DNA of 60,581 nucleotides from Synechococcus sp. AG-679-B05 (GTDB lineage Bacteria > Cyanobacteriota > Cyanobacteriia > PCC-6307 > Cyanobiaceae). The notes beneath the pieces are model-generated. The model made no database searches. It was given only the letters and a program-made list of their open reading frames with translations, and was not told the DNA's origin. Made by a program: the position numbers and the translations under genes. The DNA lies in contig QCUJ01000006.1 in assembly GCA_003210795.1 (NCBI GenBank), positions 1 through 60,581 on the forward strand, read 5' to 3'. Positions 36,593 to 45,879 of this stretch are shown here, piece after piece (positions within the stretch are counted from its first letter, which is position 1; every line of letters begins with the position of its first letter).

Positions 36593-36779
36593 GGTGCGGC
36601 GCTGGTGTAGCAGCGGTTGGCTGCGCCCTGGAATGGCCCGTATCAGATGCAGTTGGCTGGTTAGATTAACGCCGGCACAAGTGGGCGACTGCTGGAACCA
36701 TGGGGCATGGCGTGAATCCGCACTGCCACGGACGACATAAATTCTGCAGAATTTGCGTTAGGGAAACGAAATTCGAGCC

Positions 36780-37109
36780 ATGGCCTTCTTCGATTCCGAC
36801 ATCGTTCAGAATGAAGCCAAGCGTCTGTTCGGCGACTACCAGCAGCTGATGCAGCTGGGGAGCGACTACGGCAAGTTCGACCGTGAGGGCAAGAAGAAGT
36901 TCATCGAGACGATGGAGGAGCTGATGGGCCGCTACCGCGTGTTCATGAAGCGCTTCGAACTCTCGGAAGACTTCCAGGCCAAGCTGACCGTTGAACAGCT
37001 GCGCACTCAGCTGGGTCAGTTCGGCATCACTCCGGAACAGATGTTCGAGCAGATGAACAGCACCCTTGAGCGGATGAAGGCCCAGATCGAACCGCCTGCC
37101 TCCAACTGA
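36780..37109 (+). CDS. DUF1825-family protein
   Basis: 109 residues ([20 protein letters not shown]). Highly helical and charged, without Cys or signal. The family is restricted to cyanobacteria and has no assigned role. It is followed 55 bases later by tyrS. Confidence 0.88.
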   Translation: MAFFDSDIVQNEAKRLFGDYQQLMQLGSDYGKFDREGKKKFIETMEELMGRYRVFMKRFELSEDFQAKLTVEQLRTQLGQFGITPEQMFEQMNSTLERMKAQIEPPASN

Positions 37110-37164
37110 GGCGAGTGCATCGCCAGGCTTCCGTACGATCTCCAGCGCACGCCAACAGCGCCCC

Positions 37165-38412
37165 ATGCCGGAGTCAACCCCGTCCCTGCCGAGCTGGCTG
37201 TCGCGCGGCATGGCCGACCTGTTCCCGGCAGGGGATCCAAAGGATGCCGATCAGGCGCTGGCGGCACGGCTCACGCAGGCGGAGAAGGAGGGGCGGCCCC
37301 TGCGGGTGAAGCTGGGAATCGACCCCACCGGAAGCAACATTCACCTGGGGCACAGCATCCTGTTCCGCAAGCTGCGGGCCTTCCAGGACGCCGGCCACAC
37401 AGCGGTGCTGATCATCGGCGACTTCACCGCACGGATCGGTGATCCCACCGGCAAGAGCGCCACGCGGGTGCAGCTCAGCAAGGAGCAGGTGGCCGCCAAC
37501 GCCTCCACCTATCTGCGTCAGCTCGGGCAGGACCAGCCGAAGGACACGGCGCTGCTGGATTTCGAGACCCCTGGGCGGCTGGAGGTTCGCTACAACTCCG
37601 AATGGCTGGAGGGCATGGACCTGCCGGCGGTGATCGGGTTGCTTGGCACCGGCACCGTGGGCCAGATGCTGGCCAAGGACGACTTCTCCAAGCGCTATGG
37701 CAGTGGCACCCCGATCGCCCTGCATGAATTCCTCTACCCGCTGCTGCAGGGGTACGACTCGGTGGCGGTGAACGCCGATGTGGAGCTGGGGGGAACCGAT
37801 CAGAAGTTCAACGTGGCCATGGGCCGCGATCTGCAGCGCCACTTCGACAAGGGCACCCAGTTCGGCCTGCTGCTGCCGATCCTGGTGGGGCTGGATGGCG
37901 TTCAGAAGATGAGCAAGAGCCTCGGCAATGTGGTGGGCCTGGATGAGGATCCGCTTTCGATGTACTCCAAATTGGAGAAGGTCGGCGATGCGGCGATCAA
38001 CGACTACCTCACATTGCTGACCGACCTCGATCTGGCGACGTTGCCGGAGAACCCAAGGGAGAAGCAAAAGGCGATGGCTCTGGCGGTGACCGCCAGCCGC
38101 CATGGCCTGGAGGCTGCGCAGAAGGCGCAGGTGGATGCGGCGTCCCTTGTGGGTGGAGCCGGTGATGCCGATGCGGAGGTGCCTGAGGCGTCGTTGGCGA
38201 CGGTGAATTTCCCCGCGAAAGTCTTTTATCTTCTCAGTGCCGTGGGCATCTGCGCCAGCAGCAGCGAGGCGCGCCGTCAGATCAAGGGGGGTGCCGCCCG
38301 GCTGGAGGGGGAGAAGATCACCGATCCCAACCAGGAATTCGCCACGGCGGCCGAGCTGGAGGGCAAGGTGCTGCAGCTGGGCAAGAAGACTTTCCGGCGG
38401 CTGACGGCCTGA
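37165..38412 (+). CDS. tyrS: Tyrosyl-tRNA synthetase
   Basis: 415-residue class Ic enzyme charging tRNA-Tyr. Motifs: HLGH at 60-63 (HIGH) and KMSKS at 248-252. The C-terminal S4 RNA-binding domain ([20 protein letters not shown]) is intact. Start [20 protein letters not shown] fits the family. Confidence 0.96.
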   Translation: MPESTPSLPSWLSRGMADLFPAGDPKDADQALAARLTQAEKEGRPLRVKLGIDPTGSNIHLGHSILFRKLRAFQDAGHTAVLIIGDFTARIGDPTGKSATRVQLSKEQVAANASTYLRQLGQDQPKDTALLDFETPGRLEVRYNSEWLEGMDLPAVIGLLGTGTVGQMLAKDDFSKRYGSGTPIALHEFLYPLLQGYDSVAVNADVELGGTDQKFNVAMGRDLQRHFDKGTQFGLLLPILVGLDGVQKMSKSLGNVVGLDEDPLSMYSKLEKVGDAAINDYLTLLTDLDLATLPENPREKQKAMALAVTASRHGLEAAQKAQVDAASLVGGAGDADAEVPEASLATVNFPAKVFYLLSAVGICASSSEARRQIKGGAARLEGEKITDPNQEFATAAELEGKVLQLGKKTFRRLTA

Positions 38413-38447
38413 GGAAGAGCTCGGCTCCCGCAATTGGATGCCTTTGC

Positions 38448-38477
38448 TATTAATGCGCATTAATGTGCGCATTAATA
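38448..38477. promoter_or_regulatory. Inverted-repeat operator upstream of the vapB-like gene
   Basis: 12-bp arms TATTAATGCGCA (38448-38459) and TGCGCATTAATA (38466-38477), with a six-base spacer, lie 13 bases before the antitoxin ATG. VapB-type antitoxins autoregulate by binding such palindromes. Confidence 0.65.
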
Positions 38478-38490
38478 GAAGGGTTCAGCC

Positions 38491-38733
38491 ATGCGAACAA
38501 CGCTTGAGTTGCCTGATCCGCTGTTTGCGCGGTTGAAAGCCAGGGCTGCGATGAAGCAGGTGAGTTTGAAGCAATTGCTCCACGACTATGTGGAGCAAGG
38601 GCTTGATGCACCTGATCCATCTGCCTCTCAGGGCCGTCGTTCTGCAAGTGATTTGCCGATGCTTCGAGCGCCGTTGCAACAGCAGAACGTCTCCTTCAGC
38701 AATGCGGGTTTGTTTGAGCTGCTTGAGTCTTGA
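38491..38733 (+). CDS. vapB: VapB-like antitoxin
   Basis: 80 residues (MRTTLELPDPLFARLKARAA). The N-terminus is a ribbon-helix-helix DNA-binding module; the C-terminus ([17 protein letters not shown]) would wrap the toxin. Overlaps the PIN toxin gene by four bases and follows a perfect inverted repeat. Confidence 0.85.
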   Translation: MRTTLELPDPLFARLKARAAMKQVSLKQLLHDYVEQGLDAPDPSASQGRRSASDLPMLRAPLQQQNVSFSNAGLFELLES

Positions 38734-39164
38734 GCGCCATCGCTGATCTGCCGGATCTGAACGTTTGGCTGGCTTTGGCGTCTCCGACGCATCAGCACCA
38801 CTCCAGTGCGGTGAAGTACTGGGAGGAGCAGGCCTCCCAACAGGTGCTGTTCTGCACGGTCACTGCCCTGGGCCTGGTGCGATTGGTGATGCAGCCCAAG
38901 CTGATGGGTGATGCCGTGCTGACAGCTGCCGAAGCCTCAGCTCTGCTGGAGACGTTTGTGCAGCAAACTGGGGTTAGCCATGCACAGCCATCCAGCGAGG
39001 GCTGGGATGTGTTCCATGGCCTGATTCGCCAACCGGAGATATCGCCACGCCTGTGTACCGATGCTCACCTGGCGGCACTGGCGATCACGAACCAGTGGCG
39101 ATTGGTGAGCTTCGATCGTGACTTTCAATCGTTTCCCGGTCTGAATCTGCTGCAACTGCGTTGA
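38730..39164 (+). CDS. vapC: VapC-like PIN-domain toxin
   Basis: 144 residues from a TTG overlapping the antitoxin gene. PIN-domain acidic residues are visible in [22 protein letters not shown] and [11 protein letters not shown]. VapC toxins are ribonucleases, usually acting on tRNA or rRNA. The module sits between tyrS and pyrF, a typical accessory insertion between core genes. Confidence 0.87.
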   Translation: MSAIADLPDLNVWLALASPTHQHHSSAVKYWEEQASQQVLFCTVTALGLVRLVMQPKLMGDAVLTAAEASALLETFVQQTGVSHAQPSSEGWDVFHGLIRQPEISPRLCTDAHLAALAITNQWRLVSFDRDFQSFPGLNLLQLR

Positions 39165-39216
39165 TTCCTGCGGTGCCACTGGCGCGACAGGATGGATTCC
39201 GGATCAATCGCTTGCC

Positions 39217-39945
39217 TTGGCTCCATCGCTCTCCTCTAACCCCGCCGATCGAATCATCGTGGCCCTCGATGGCATGGCACCAGAGCAGGCCATGGCCTTT
39301 GCGGCGCGGGTGGAGGGATTGCGCTGGGTGAAGGTGGGCCTGGAGCTGTTCGTGCAGGCGGGGCCAGAGATTGTTGGTCAGCTGCGGCGGCAGGGGCTGC
39401 GGGTGTTCCTCGATCTCAAGTTCCACGACATCCCCGCCACGATGGCGGGGGCTTGTCGGCGGGCGGCGGCTCTGGGGGCGGAGCTGATCACCGTGCACGC
39501 CTGCGCCGGTAGCGAAGCGTTGCAGGCGGCCCAGGCCGCGGCGGTGGATGGGGCCCAGCAGGGAGGTCTCGACGTTCCCACTTTGTTGGCGGTGACGGTG
39601 CTCACCAGCTGGGACGAGCAGCGTTTGCAACAGGAACTCGCCATTGGGCAATCCATTGGCGAGCGGGTGCCGGCGTTAGCGCAGCTCTCGGCAACCGCCG
39701 GTATCGGTGGCTGTGTGTGTTCACCGCTTGAGGCTGCAGCGTTGCGAGCGCAGCACCCGGAGCCGTTTGCACTTGTCACGCCGGGCATTCGACCCAAAGG
39801 GGCTGCAGTGGGCGATCAGGCCCGGGTGATGGGGCCGGCCGAGGCGATGGCGGCTGGGGCGAGCCAGCTGGTGATCGGCAGGCCGATCACCAAAGCCGAG
39901 GATCCCAGTGCAGCGTTTGCCGCCTTCTGCGCAGAGCTCAGTTGA
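39217..39945 (+). CDS. pyrF: Orotidine-5'-phosphate decarboxylase
   Basis: Last step of UMP synthesis. 242 residues from a TTG start, with [10 protein letters not shown], the catalytic DLKFHDIP motif (D66, K68, D71) and LVTPGIRP. Length and motifs are complete. Confidence 0.95.
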   Translation: MAPSLSSNPADRIIVALDGMAPEQAMAFAARVEGLRWVKVGLELFVQAGPEIVGQLRRQGLRVFLDLKFHDIPATMAGACRRAAALGAELITVHACAGSEALQAAQAAAVDGAQQGGLDVPTLLAVTVLTSWDEQRLQQELAIGQSIGERVPALAQLSATAGIGGCVCSPLEAAALRAQHPEPFALVTPGIRPKGAAVGDQARVMGPAEAMAAGASQLVIGRPITKAEDPSAAFAAFCAELS

Positions 39946-39976
39946 TTCCTGTGGTCCAGGGAGCGAGCATGGCGGG

Positions 39977-40544
39977 ATGACCACGCCGGACATTCGCTGG
40001 ATTCAACGGCTGGAGAATTTCCAGCGCGCCTTGGCCACGCTGCAGCGGGCGATCGATCTGGGCTTGAGTCGGCCGTTGAGTGAACTTGAGGAACAGGGGC
40101 TGATTCAGGCCAACTGAGTTCACCCATGAACTCAGTTGGCTGCTGATCCGGGATTTTCTGGTGGACCAGGGGGTCACTGGGGTCAGTGGTTCAAGAGATG
40201 CGGTGCGTGAGGCGGTGGCACGGCAACTGCTGCCGCAGGGGGATGAATCGGTGTGGATGGCGATGATCCGCAGCCGTAATCTCACCAGCCACATCTACAA
40301 CCAGTTGGGTGATGCGTTCTATCTGGAGGACAACAGCGGCGATCGCCCCTGGCCTGTGATGCAGCGGCAGCTGAATGCAGCGCTGGATGCTGTCGCGGAG
40401 CAGGCCGCGTGTGAGGACGGCTTAGAGGTGGATGTGGTGGCGATGGGTGATGACACCGATGCCGACTTCCCAGCGATCTACGGCGATTTGTTCTCCGACA
40501 AGACGTTTGATCCATCCAGCGGAGGCTGGAGTTACGCGGTGTAG
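39977..40544 (+). pseudogene. HI0074-like nucleotidyltransferase-partner gene, frameshifted and with a chimeric 3' end
   Basis: The first part (ATG 39977) reads MTTPDIRWIQRLENFQRALA and stops after EEQGLIQAN. The family continues with F-EFTHELSW, and this is present one frame over from 40116: EFTHELSWLLIRDFLVDQGV, then GSRDAVREAVARQLLP and WMAMIRSRNLTSHIYNQ. The break coincides with a perfect 13-bp inverted repeat. After SHIYNQ the family similarity ends and an unrelated acidic sequence (GDDTDADFPAIYGDLFSD) runs to 40544. HI0074-type HEPN proteins pair with minimal nucleotidyltransferases; no such partner is seen here. Confidence 0.65.
40110..40139. repeat. Perfect 13-bp inverted repeat at the frameshift
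   Basis: Arms CCAACTGAGTTCA (40110-40122) and TGAACTCAGTTGG (40127-40139) with a CCCA loop, inside the broken HI0074-like gene. Confidence 0.9.
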
Positions 40545-40619
40545 GACAGCTATGGGTTGCCGGAATTCGACGGCTGATTGAACAGGGATTGGTCAGGAGC
40601 GTGAACGGCTCAGGCCTTC

Positions 40620-40661
40620 TGCTTCTGGCCGATCCTGATCCTGATTTTGGTGCCAGCCATC
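40620..40661 (-). repeat. Duplicated fragment of the plsY 3' end
   Basis: TGCTTCTGGCCGATCC (40620-40635) and GGTGCCAGCCATC (40649-40661) match 41309-41324 and 41332-41344 at the plsY 3' end. They are separated by 13 bases here and 7 there. The repeats flank the yefM-yoeB module. Confidence 0.7.
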
Positions 40662-40730
40662 TCGTCGGTTGCTCATTGACTCAAGCCTGCAGCGGGGATT
40701 GTGATTCGCCGTGCAATGTCTCTGCATCCT

Positions 40731-41000
40731 CTAGGTGTAATGGCTCCAGAGCCTTAAGACTTTCACGATCCGTTCTTCATCCAGCACCTGATAAACGAGA
40801 CGGTGTTGGATGTTGATCCGACGGGAACAAGCGCCTTTCAGGTCGCCCATCAATGCTTCATAGGGGGGAGGCTGTTGGTAGGGATCAACCTTGAGCAAAC
40901 CGATCAAGCGTTCCGCTTTGCTTTTCAGGGCTGGCGAAGCACTGTCCAATTTACGTGCATCTTTTTGAGCTTGGCGGGTGAACAGCACACGCCAGGTCAC
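40731..41000 (-). CDS. yoeB: YoeB/Txe-like mRNA-interferase toxin
   Basis: 89 residues, MTWRVLFTRQAQKDARKLDS, with LIGLLKVDPYQQPPPYEALM and INIQHRLVYQVLDEERIVKV, the signature of the Txe/YoeB family. The C-terminal LWSHYT matches. It cleaves ribosome-bound mRNA when free of its antitoxin. It overlaps the antitoxin gene by four bases. Confidence 0.92.
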   Translation of the reverse strand: MTWRVLFTRQAQKDARKLDSASPALKSKAERLIGLLKVDPYQQPPPYEALMGDLKGACSRRINIQHRLVYQVLDEERIVKVLRLWSHYT

Positions 41001-41239
41001 CAGCCCGGATCCTCACTCAGTTCGGTTGTTGGTGTTGCCATGCCCTCCAAAATCGACTCCCGCATTCCTGGAATGGTCGTCAGGTAGAGCGTTTCTTGAA
41101 TTGCGCGCCAGTCGTCTTCCGAGACCAGCACAGCATTGCCACGCTTGCCCTTGATTTCAATGGGAGTGTGGGATTCACCCACCTCATCGACCAAGGCGAA
41201 CAAGCGTTTGCGCGCCTCGGTGATGGAGATGGATGTCAT
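40997..41239 (-). CDS. yefM: YefM/Phd-like antitoxin
   Basis: 80 residues from ATG 41239 (MTSISITEARKRLFALVDEV), with the Phd/YefM fold and GNAVLVSEDDWRAIQETLYL. It neutralises YoeB and represses the operon. The frame upstream of 41239 is the plsY shadow. Confidence 0.92.
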   Translation of the reverse strand: MTSISITEARKRLFALVDEVGESHTPIEIKGKRGNAVLVSEDDWRAIQETLYLTTIPGMRESILEGMATPTTELSEDPGW

Positions 41240-41304
41240 TTCAACGGAGCTGATGTACAGGAAAGCGTACGTGTTTCGTGTGCCTTGTGCAGCCCTCTCG
41301 CTGA

Positions 41305-41901
41305 TTACTGCTTCTGGCCGATCCGTGGTTCGGTGCCAGCCATCAGCCGCTGGATGTTGCTTCGATGCCGCCAGATCACCATCGAGCTGGCCACCAGCGA
41401 CACCACCACGTAGGCGCTTCTGTTGTCGGCAACCAGCATCAACACCGGTAGGCCAATCGCTGCGACCACGCTCGCGAGCGACACGATTCGGCTCAGGCTG
41501 ATCGTCGCCATGAACAAGCCAAAGCTGGCAAGGCCCACTGGCCAGGCCAGCCCCAGAAACATCCCTAAGCCGGTGGAGACCGCTTTCCCTCCTTTCCAGC
41601 CCAGCCACACCGGCCAGATGTGACCGGCCAGGGCCGCCAGCCCCGCCAGCACCTGCCACCAATCGTTCAGCCCGAAGGTTTTGGCCAGCAGCACCGCCAG
41701 GGCGCCTTTGCCCACATCCAGCAGGAACACCAGCAGCGCTGGCCCCTTGCCCACGTTGCGCAGCACGTTGGTGGCGCCGGTGCTGCCGGAGCCGCAGTCG
41801 CGTAGATCAATGCCCTTCAACCAGCGGCCGGCGAGGTAACCGCATGGAATCGCTCCCAGCAAGTAGCCGATGGCGAGAAACAGAAGGGCGGTAAGGATCA
41901 C
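41305..41901 (-). CDS. plsY: Glycerol-3-phosphate acyltransferase
   Basis: 198-residue inner-membrane enzyme transferring an acyl group from acyl-phosphate to glycerol-3-phosphate. Motifs: YLLGAIPCGYLAGRW, GSGSTGATNVLRNVGKGPAL and GGKAVSTGLGMFLG. Multiple membrane helices. It overlaps the upstream DUF3086 gene by four bases. The toxin-antitoxin pair lies directly downstream, and part of the plsY 3' end is repeated beyond it. Confidence 0.94.
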   Translation of the reverse strand: MILTALLFLAIGYLLGAIPCGYLAGRWLKGIDLRDCGSGSTGATNVLRNVGKGPALLVFLLDVGKGALAVLLAKTFGLNDWWQVLAGLAALAGHIWPVWLGWKGGKAVSTGLGMFLGLAWPVGLASFGLFMATISLSRIVSLASVVAAIGLPVLMLVADNRSAYVVVSLVASSMVIWRHRSNIQRLMAGTEPRIGQKQ

Positions 41902-42896
41902 AGCAGGTCGTCGTCGTCGAGGCGTTCATCCGGTCCGGCCGCGAAGGCCAGCCAGAGCGGGAACTGAAGCACGGGGATCTCCACGCTGCGTTCGGCGGCA
42001 TCAATCAGGATCAGCGGCACCTCGCCCCGCTCCTCGAGCCGATCGGCGCGTTCCACCAGTGCTTCGGGTCGTTCGAACAGCACGATGCCGCTGCTGGGGC
42101 CGAAGTCTTCGCGGCCCAGGCCAAGGGCGTCCTGCAGGCCCCGGCGCCATTCGCCGAGGCGTTCCGGGCCGCCGGCCAGCACCAGGCACTGGAACTGATC
42201 GCCGTAGAGCTCGCCGATGATGGCGACCAGGGCCGCACTGGCAAGGATGTTCCGCGGTCGGCTGCCGCGGCTGGGCTGGGCACCGCGACCGCCCTGGTTG
42301 AAGAACCAGTCCTCCAGCAGGGCCGTGTCGCGCGCATCGATGCTGCGCCGCAGGTTCCAGGGGTCGGCATAGACATCCGGCTGTTTGAGGAACCGCTCCA
42401 GGGCTGCGCGAATCAGCTCTTCATCGGGGCGAAAGGTGTCGGCGACCGCCGCAGCCGGTGCTGCCGGACCTTCGCTGCCGGAAGCGGCGCCGTTGGAGTC
42501 GGCCTGCTGATCCAGGGGTGAGGGCTGCACCACCATCGGCTGCACCACCAGCTCCAGGTTTTCCACGCTCTGCACCAGGTCCCCAAGGGCTCCGCCCAGG
42601 TACTCCTGGAAGCCCTTCACGCGCCGGGCGATGGCATCGGACTGGCCGGCGAAGTTTGTTTTGAGCTCACGCTCCAGCTGTTGCTTGCGCTGGGCCAGCT
42701 CGCTGATCTCCTTCTCCAGCGCATCACGGCGTTCCTTCAGATCTTTGAGGGCCAGCTCCACCACCGCATCGAGCTCAGGAGTAGAGGCTTCAGCCTCTTG
42801 CTCCACTCCGGCGTCTGCGGGTGACTGCTCGGTCTCGGGTTCCTGCGGGTTCAGGTCGGTGTCGTCAGGCATTGCGTCAGCGGCCGTGCTCTCCAT
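41898..42896 (-). CDS. DUF3086-domain protein
   Basis: 332 residues from ATG 42896 (MESTAADAMPDDTDLNPQEP). An acidic N-terminus is followed by a coiled coil (LKDLKERRDALEKEISELAQ), a linker and a globular C-terminal DUF3086 domain (EDWFFNQGGRGAQPSRGSRP). The family is cyanobacterial and uncharacterised. Four-base overlap with plsY. Confidence 0.85.
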   Translation of the reverse strand: MESTAADAMPDDTDLNPQEPETEQSPADAGVEQEAEASTPELDAVVELALKDLKERRDALEKEISELAQRKQQLERELKTNFAGQSDAIARRVKGFQEYLGGALGDLVQSVENLELVVQPMVVQPSPLDQQADSNGAASGSEGPAAPAAAVADTFRPDEELIRAALERFLKQPDVYADPWNLRRSIDARDTALLEDWFFNQGGRGAQPSRGSRPRNILASAALVAIIGELYGDQFQCLVLAGGPERLGEWRRGLQDALGLGREDFGPSSGIVLFERPEALVERADRLEERGEVPLILIDAAERSVEIPVLQFPLWLAFAAGPDERLDDDDLL

Positions 42897-43205
42897 CGCT
42901 CCATTCCAGCCGACCAGACGCCAAGACACCAGGCCGGAACTGGTGTTGATGTATTTAGTGCAATATTTATACGATATATTGCCGAAATCGTGAGAATATC
43001 GTGCTTGTTGCTGAATGTGGCCTCGGCGAGCTTCAGCACTTGCTCGGTAACGCTGCGTGCCTGGTCGCTGGCTTGCTGTCGCAGCAGGCTCATCCGTGCA
43101 TCACGCTTGCGCCGCCGGATGGCGGATACCGTGGATGTTGTTGTTGGGCACGAACCGTCCATAACGAAACGCTATGGCGTGGTTCATGCCCTTGCAAGCC
43201 GGTCG
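42897..43205. other. Gap with a possible gene remnant
   Basis: A minus-strand frame contains MSLLRQQASDQARSVTEQVL then KLAEATFSNKHDILTI, which looks helical and coding-like but has no partner or full-length family. An AT-rich block (about 42950-42985) follows. Possibly a remnant; not called as a gene. Confidence 0.3.
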
Positions 43206-43604
43206 TCATTCACCCGCCGGCTTCGGCACCTCCAGCGCGCCCACCCGCAGCTCCAGTTGGTCCCGTAGCTCTTTCGGACTGAACAGGATCGGCAGGAAGT
43301 GAATACTCTGGGTTTCACGGAAATAGAACAACCCCGGCAGCCAGGGTGCAAACAAGCGCCAGGTGAGCCACTGGTCGTAGGGGAAACGCCTCAGCTCGCG
43401 GCTGTTCTGCCACACGATCAGAGCCCGTTCTTCAAATTCCAGCCGCAGGCTTGCGGTCTGGATGAGTAAGAACACGCCGAACAACACCACCACAACGGTG
43501 GGCCAGGGGCTCAGCGGCAGCGGCAGCAGGGCCACCCCAAGCACCACCACCAGCAGCGGCAGTCGGGCGTCGGGGCTCAGGGTTACAGAAGCAGGGGTCG
43601 TCAT
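43206..43604 (-). CDS. DUF3119-family membrane protein
   Basis: 132 residues with two adjacent hydrophobic segments (LPLLVVVLGVALLPLPL; PTVVVVLFGVFLLIQTA) and a soluble end (PYDQWLTWRLFAPWLPGLFY; FLPILFSPKELRDQL). It overlaps the MlaE-like permease gene by four bases, so it may work with that transporter. Confidence 0.83.
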   Translation of the reverse strand: MTTPASVTLSPDARLPLLVVVLGVALLPLPLSPWPTVVVVLFGVFLLIQTASLRLEFEERALIVWQNSRELRRFPYDQWLTWRLFAPWLPGLFYFRETQSIHFLPILFSPKELRDQLELRVGALEVPKPAGE

Positions 43605-44350
43605 CCGCCGAAAAGCATCTGGGTGAGAACGACATCCATGATCGCCACCAAAACCAGAATCATGACGACCGCTCCGGTGGTGCTGCTACCCACCTCCTTC
43701 GGGCCGCCTTTGGTGGTCAGCCCCCAGCCGCAGGACACGATCGCGATGATCATCCCGAACACCAGGGCCTTCAACAGCATCGACAGGAGATCGAGGGAGT
43801 CGACCCAGTTGCGCACGGAACCCCAGAACACCGCCGGTGGAATGTTGTAGAGCGCGGTGCTGGTGATCTGTCCGCTCCACAACGCCGCCAGGAAAAAGAA
43901 AAAGCACTGCACCGGTGCCATCACCACCATGGCGATCATTCGCGGCACCACCAGGTACTCCACGGGATCGGTGCGCAGCATCGTGATCGCATCGATCTGT
44001 TCAGTCACGTTCATCGTTCCCAGCTGGGCGGCGTAGGCGGTGGCCACCTTGCCGGCCAGCAGGCAGGAGGTAAGCAGCGGGGCAATCTCACGCGCCAGGC
44101 CGATGGCCAGGATGCCGCCAACGGTGGAGCCCGCCCCCTGCCTGGTGAGTTCTGCCGCTACCTGAATGTTGAACACCGACCCGGCGGCGACCGAGATGAT
44201 CAGCACAATCAGCAGGCTGCTTGGGCCGGCTTCCATCAGCTGGTCCTGAAGCTCGGATCGGTTGATCCGACCCTTCACGGTGGCGGTCACGGCCTGTCCA
44301 CCGATCACCAGGCTTGCAAGAAGGCGTTGAAGCCAGCGGGGGGAGCTCAT
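43601..44350 (-). CDS. MlaE-family ABC lipid-transport permease
   Basis: 249 residues from ATG 44350. The MlaE signature is complete: several helices, GSVFNIQVAAELTRQGAGST, REIAPLLTSCLLAGKVATAY, EQIDAITMLRTDPVEYLVVP. Relatives move phospholipids or, in chloroplasts (TGD1), lipids between membranes. The matching ATPase and MCE protein are not in this window. It is preceded by the MFS gene and followed by the DUF3119 gene. Confidence 0.88.
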   Translation of the reverse strand: MSSPRWLQRLLASLVIGGQAVTATVKGRINRSELQDQLMEAGPSSLLIVLIISVAAGSVFNIQVAAELTRQGAGSTVGGILAIGLAREIAPLLTSCLLAGKVATAYAAQLGTMNVTEQIDAITMLRTDPVEYLVVPRMIAMVVMAPVQCFFFFLAALWSGQITSTALYNIPPAVFWGSVRNWVDSLDLLSMLLKALVFGMIIAIVSCGWGLTTKGGPKEVGSSTTGAVVMILVLVAIMDVVLTQMLFGG

Positions 44351-45717
44351 CCGGCGGAAACGTTCAGATGGGCACCACGATCCGGCCAGCCTCGCATCAC
44401 CATCAGACCAAACAGCACCAACACCGCCGGCAGTGCACCCATGCACATTCGAATCGCCAGCAGGGCTGTTTCAGGTTGTTCGATGAAACTCAGCGCTCCG
44501 GAGCATTCCCCCTGGTTGGAGATGTACCCCGTGACTGAAAGAAGGCTGCCGAACACCGACATCGTCAGTCCGATGACCAGTTTCTGGCCCAGCACCATCC
44601 AGGCGGTGTAAAGCCCTGCCGGCTTGCCCGGGTCGGCATCAATGGCGTCCGGCAGCAGCGACCAGGGGATCAGATAGGCCGTTGCTGCACCGACACCCAG
44701 TAGAGCGATCAGCAATCCCAGAGGAAGGAGTTCTATCCAGCCGGGGTCCGCGCCCAGTGGCGGGAACAACATCGACAGCAGGCAGCCGATGATCCACAGC
44801 CCCGCTCCCCAGCGCAGGGTCGCCACCCGGCCGTTGCGGTTGCTCAGCACACTCCAGAGCTGCAGGCCTGCCAGTGAAGCGATCTGGAAGGGCAGCAGGA
44901 ACCAGGTGGAGAGATGCGGTGGTAGGTGCGCCACCTGCACCAGCCAGATCAAGGCCACAACCTGCATCAGTTGCAGGCCAAACCACAGCAGCAGATACAG
45001 CCCCACCACCTGGCGGAAGCGCGCATTGGCCAGCACCCGCTTTAACTGCTGCAGCGGGGGCTCATGGTTGGGTGCAGGACGCTGGGCCTTTTTGGCATAG
45101 GGGGCCAACCCCCAGCAGCTGATAAGGGTGGCCACTGCCGCAATGGTTCCGGTGATCCTTCCCATGGCCACATAGCCACCGCCTCCATCGGTGAGCACCA
45201 GGGAGGCCACGATCAACCCGCTCAGCCCCGCCAGGATCGAACCCGTGAAGCGGGCGGCGTTCAGGCGCGTGCGGGTGGCGGTGTCCTGCGTCAGCTCGGT
45301 GGAGAGCGCTGCATAGGGCAGGTTCACGCTGGTGTAGGCCGTCATCAGCAGCACCGCCATCACCACGTAGTAAATGGTTTTTTGCCCTATATCGCCGGGG
45401 GGCACCCACCACATCGCCGCCAGGCTGATGCCGAGGGGCAGGGCGCCGCTGAACATCCAGGGCAGCCGTGGACCCCAGCGACTGTTGGTGCGGTCGCTGA
45501 ACCAGCCGATCATTGGGTCGTTCAGGCCATCCCACACCTTGATCACAGTGAGCAGCGAGCCGGCGATGAAGGCGGGCAGACCTGCGTCGCAGATGAAGAA
45601 GGGAAACAGGTAAAAGCCGAGCTGGGCTGCTGCTAGCCCTGTACCGCCATCGCCGAGGCTGTAGGCCAGCATCAGGCGGCGGCGGGATCCTCCCCGGAGT
45701 GCGTCAGACGATGTCAC
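44347..45717 (-). CDS. MFS transporter of the GPH (glycoside-pentoside-hexuronide) type
   Basis: 456 residues from GTG 45717; the frame is open to 45774. Twelve helices are expected. Signatures: LMLAYSLGDGGTGLAAAQLG, KVWDGLNDPMIGWFSDRTNS and RWGPRLPWMFSGALPLG, typical of MelB/MFS_2 proteins. The substrate is unknown, perhaps a sugar or nucleoside-like solute. ATGA overlap with the permease gene. Confidence 0.85.
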   Translation of the reverse strand: MTSSDALRGGSRRRLMLAYSLGDGGTGLAAAQLGFYLFPFFICDAGLPAFIAGSLLTVIKVWDGLNDPMIGWFSDRTNSRWGPRLPWMFSGALPLGISLAAMWWVPPGDIGQKTIYYVVMAVLLMTAYTSVNLPYAALSTELTQDTATRTRLNAARFTGSILAGLSGLIVASLVLTDGGGGYVAMGRITGTIAAVATLISCWGLAPYAKKAQRPAPNHEPPLQQLKRVLANARFRQVVGLYLLLWFGLQLMQVVALIWLVQVAHLPPHLSTWFLLPFQIASLAGLQLWSVLSNRNGRVATLRWGAGLWIIGCLLSMLFPPLGADPGWIELLPLGLLIALLGVGAATAYLIPWSLLPDAIDADPGKPAGLYTAWMVLGQKLVIGLTMSVFGSLLSVTGYISNQGECSGALSFIEQPETALLAIRMCMGALPAVLVLFGLMVMRGWPDRGAHLNVSAG

Positions 45718-45806
45718 CCAGAAGCTTTTGTCATGCGGACCGCCATAATGCAGAAGTGCGGCTGCGCTGACCACCCATTTCGGGATTTGGCTAAGCGCTA
45801 TCCAGC

Positions 45807-45877
45807 GCGGGTGTTGTGTAGTGGTAAGACCTCAGCCTTCCAAGCTGATGACACGGGTTCGATTCCCGTCACCCGCT
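45807..45877 (+). tRNA. tRNA-Gly (anticodon TCC)
   Basis: Folds as a complete cloverleaf: acceptor GCGGGTG/CACCCGC, anticodon stem TCAGC/GCTGA around loop CTTCCAA and T-loop GGGTTCGATTCCC. The anticodon UCC reads GGA/GGG glycine codons. The 3' CCA is not encoded. Confidence 0.95.
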
Positions 45878-45879
45878 TT

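Noticed and set aside
37174-38472. 432-codon minus-strand frame opposite tyrS
   Set aside because: Complementary shadow of a complete tyrS; no family character.
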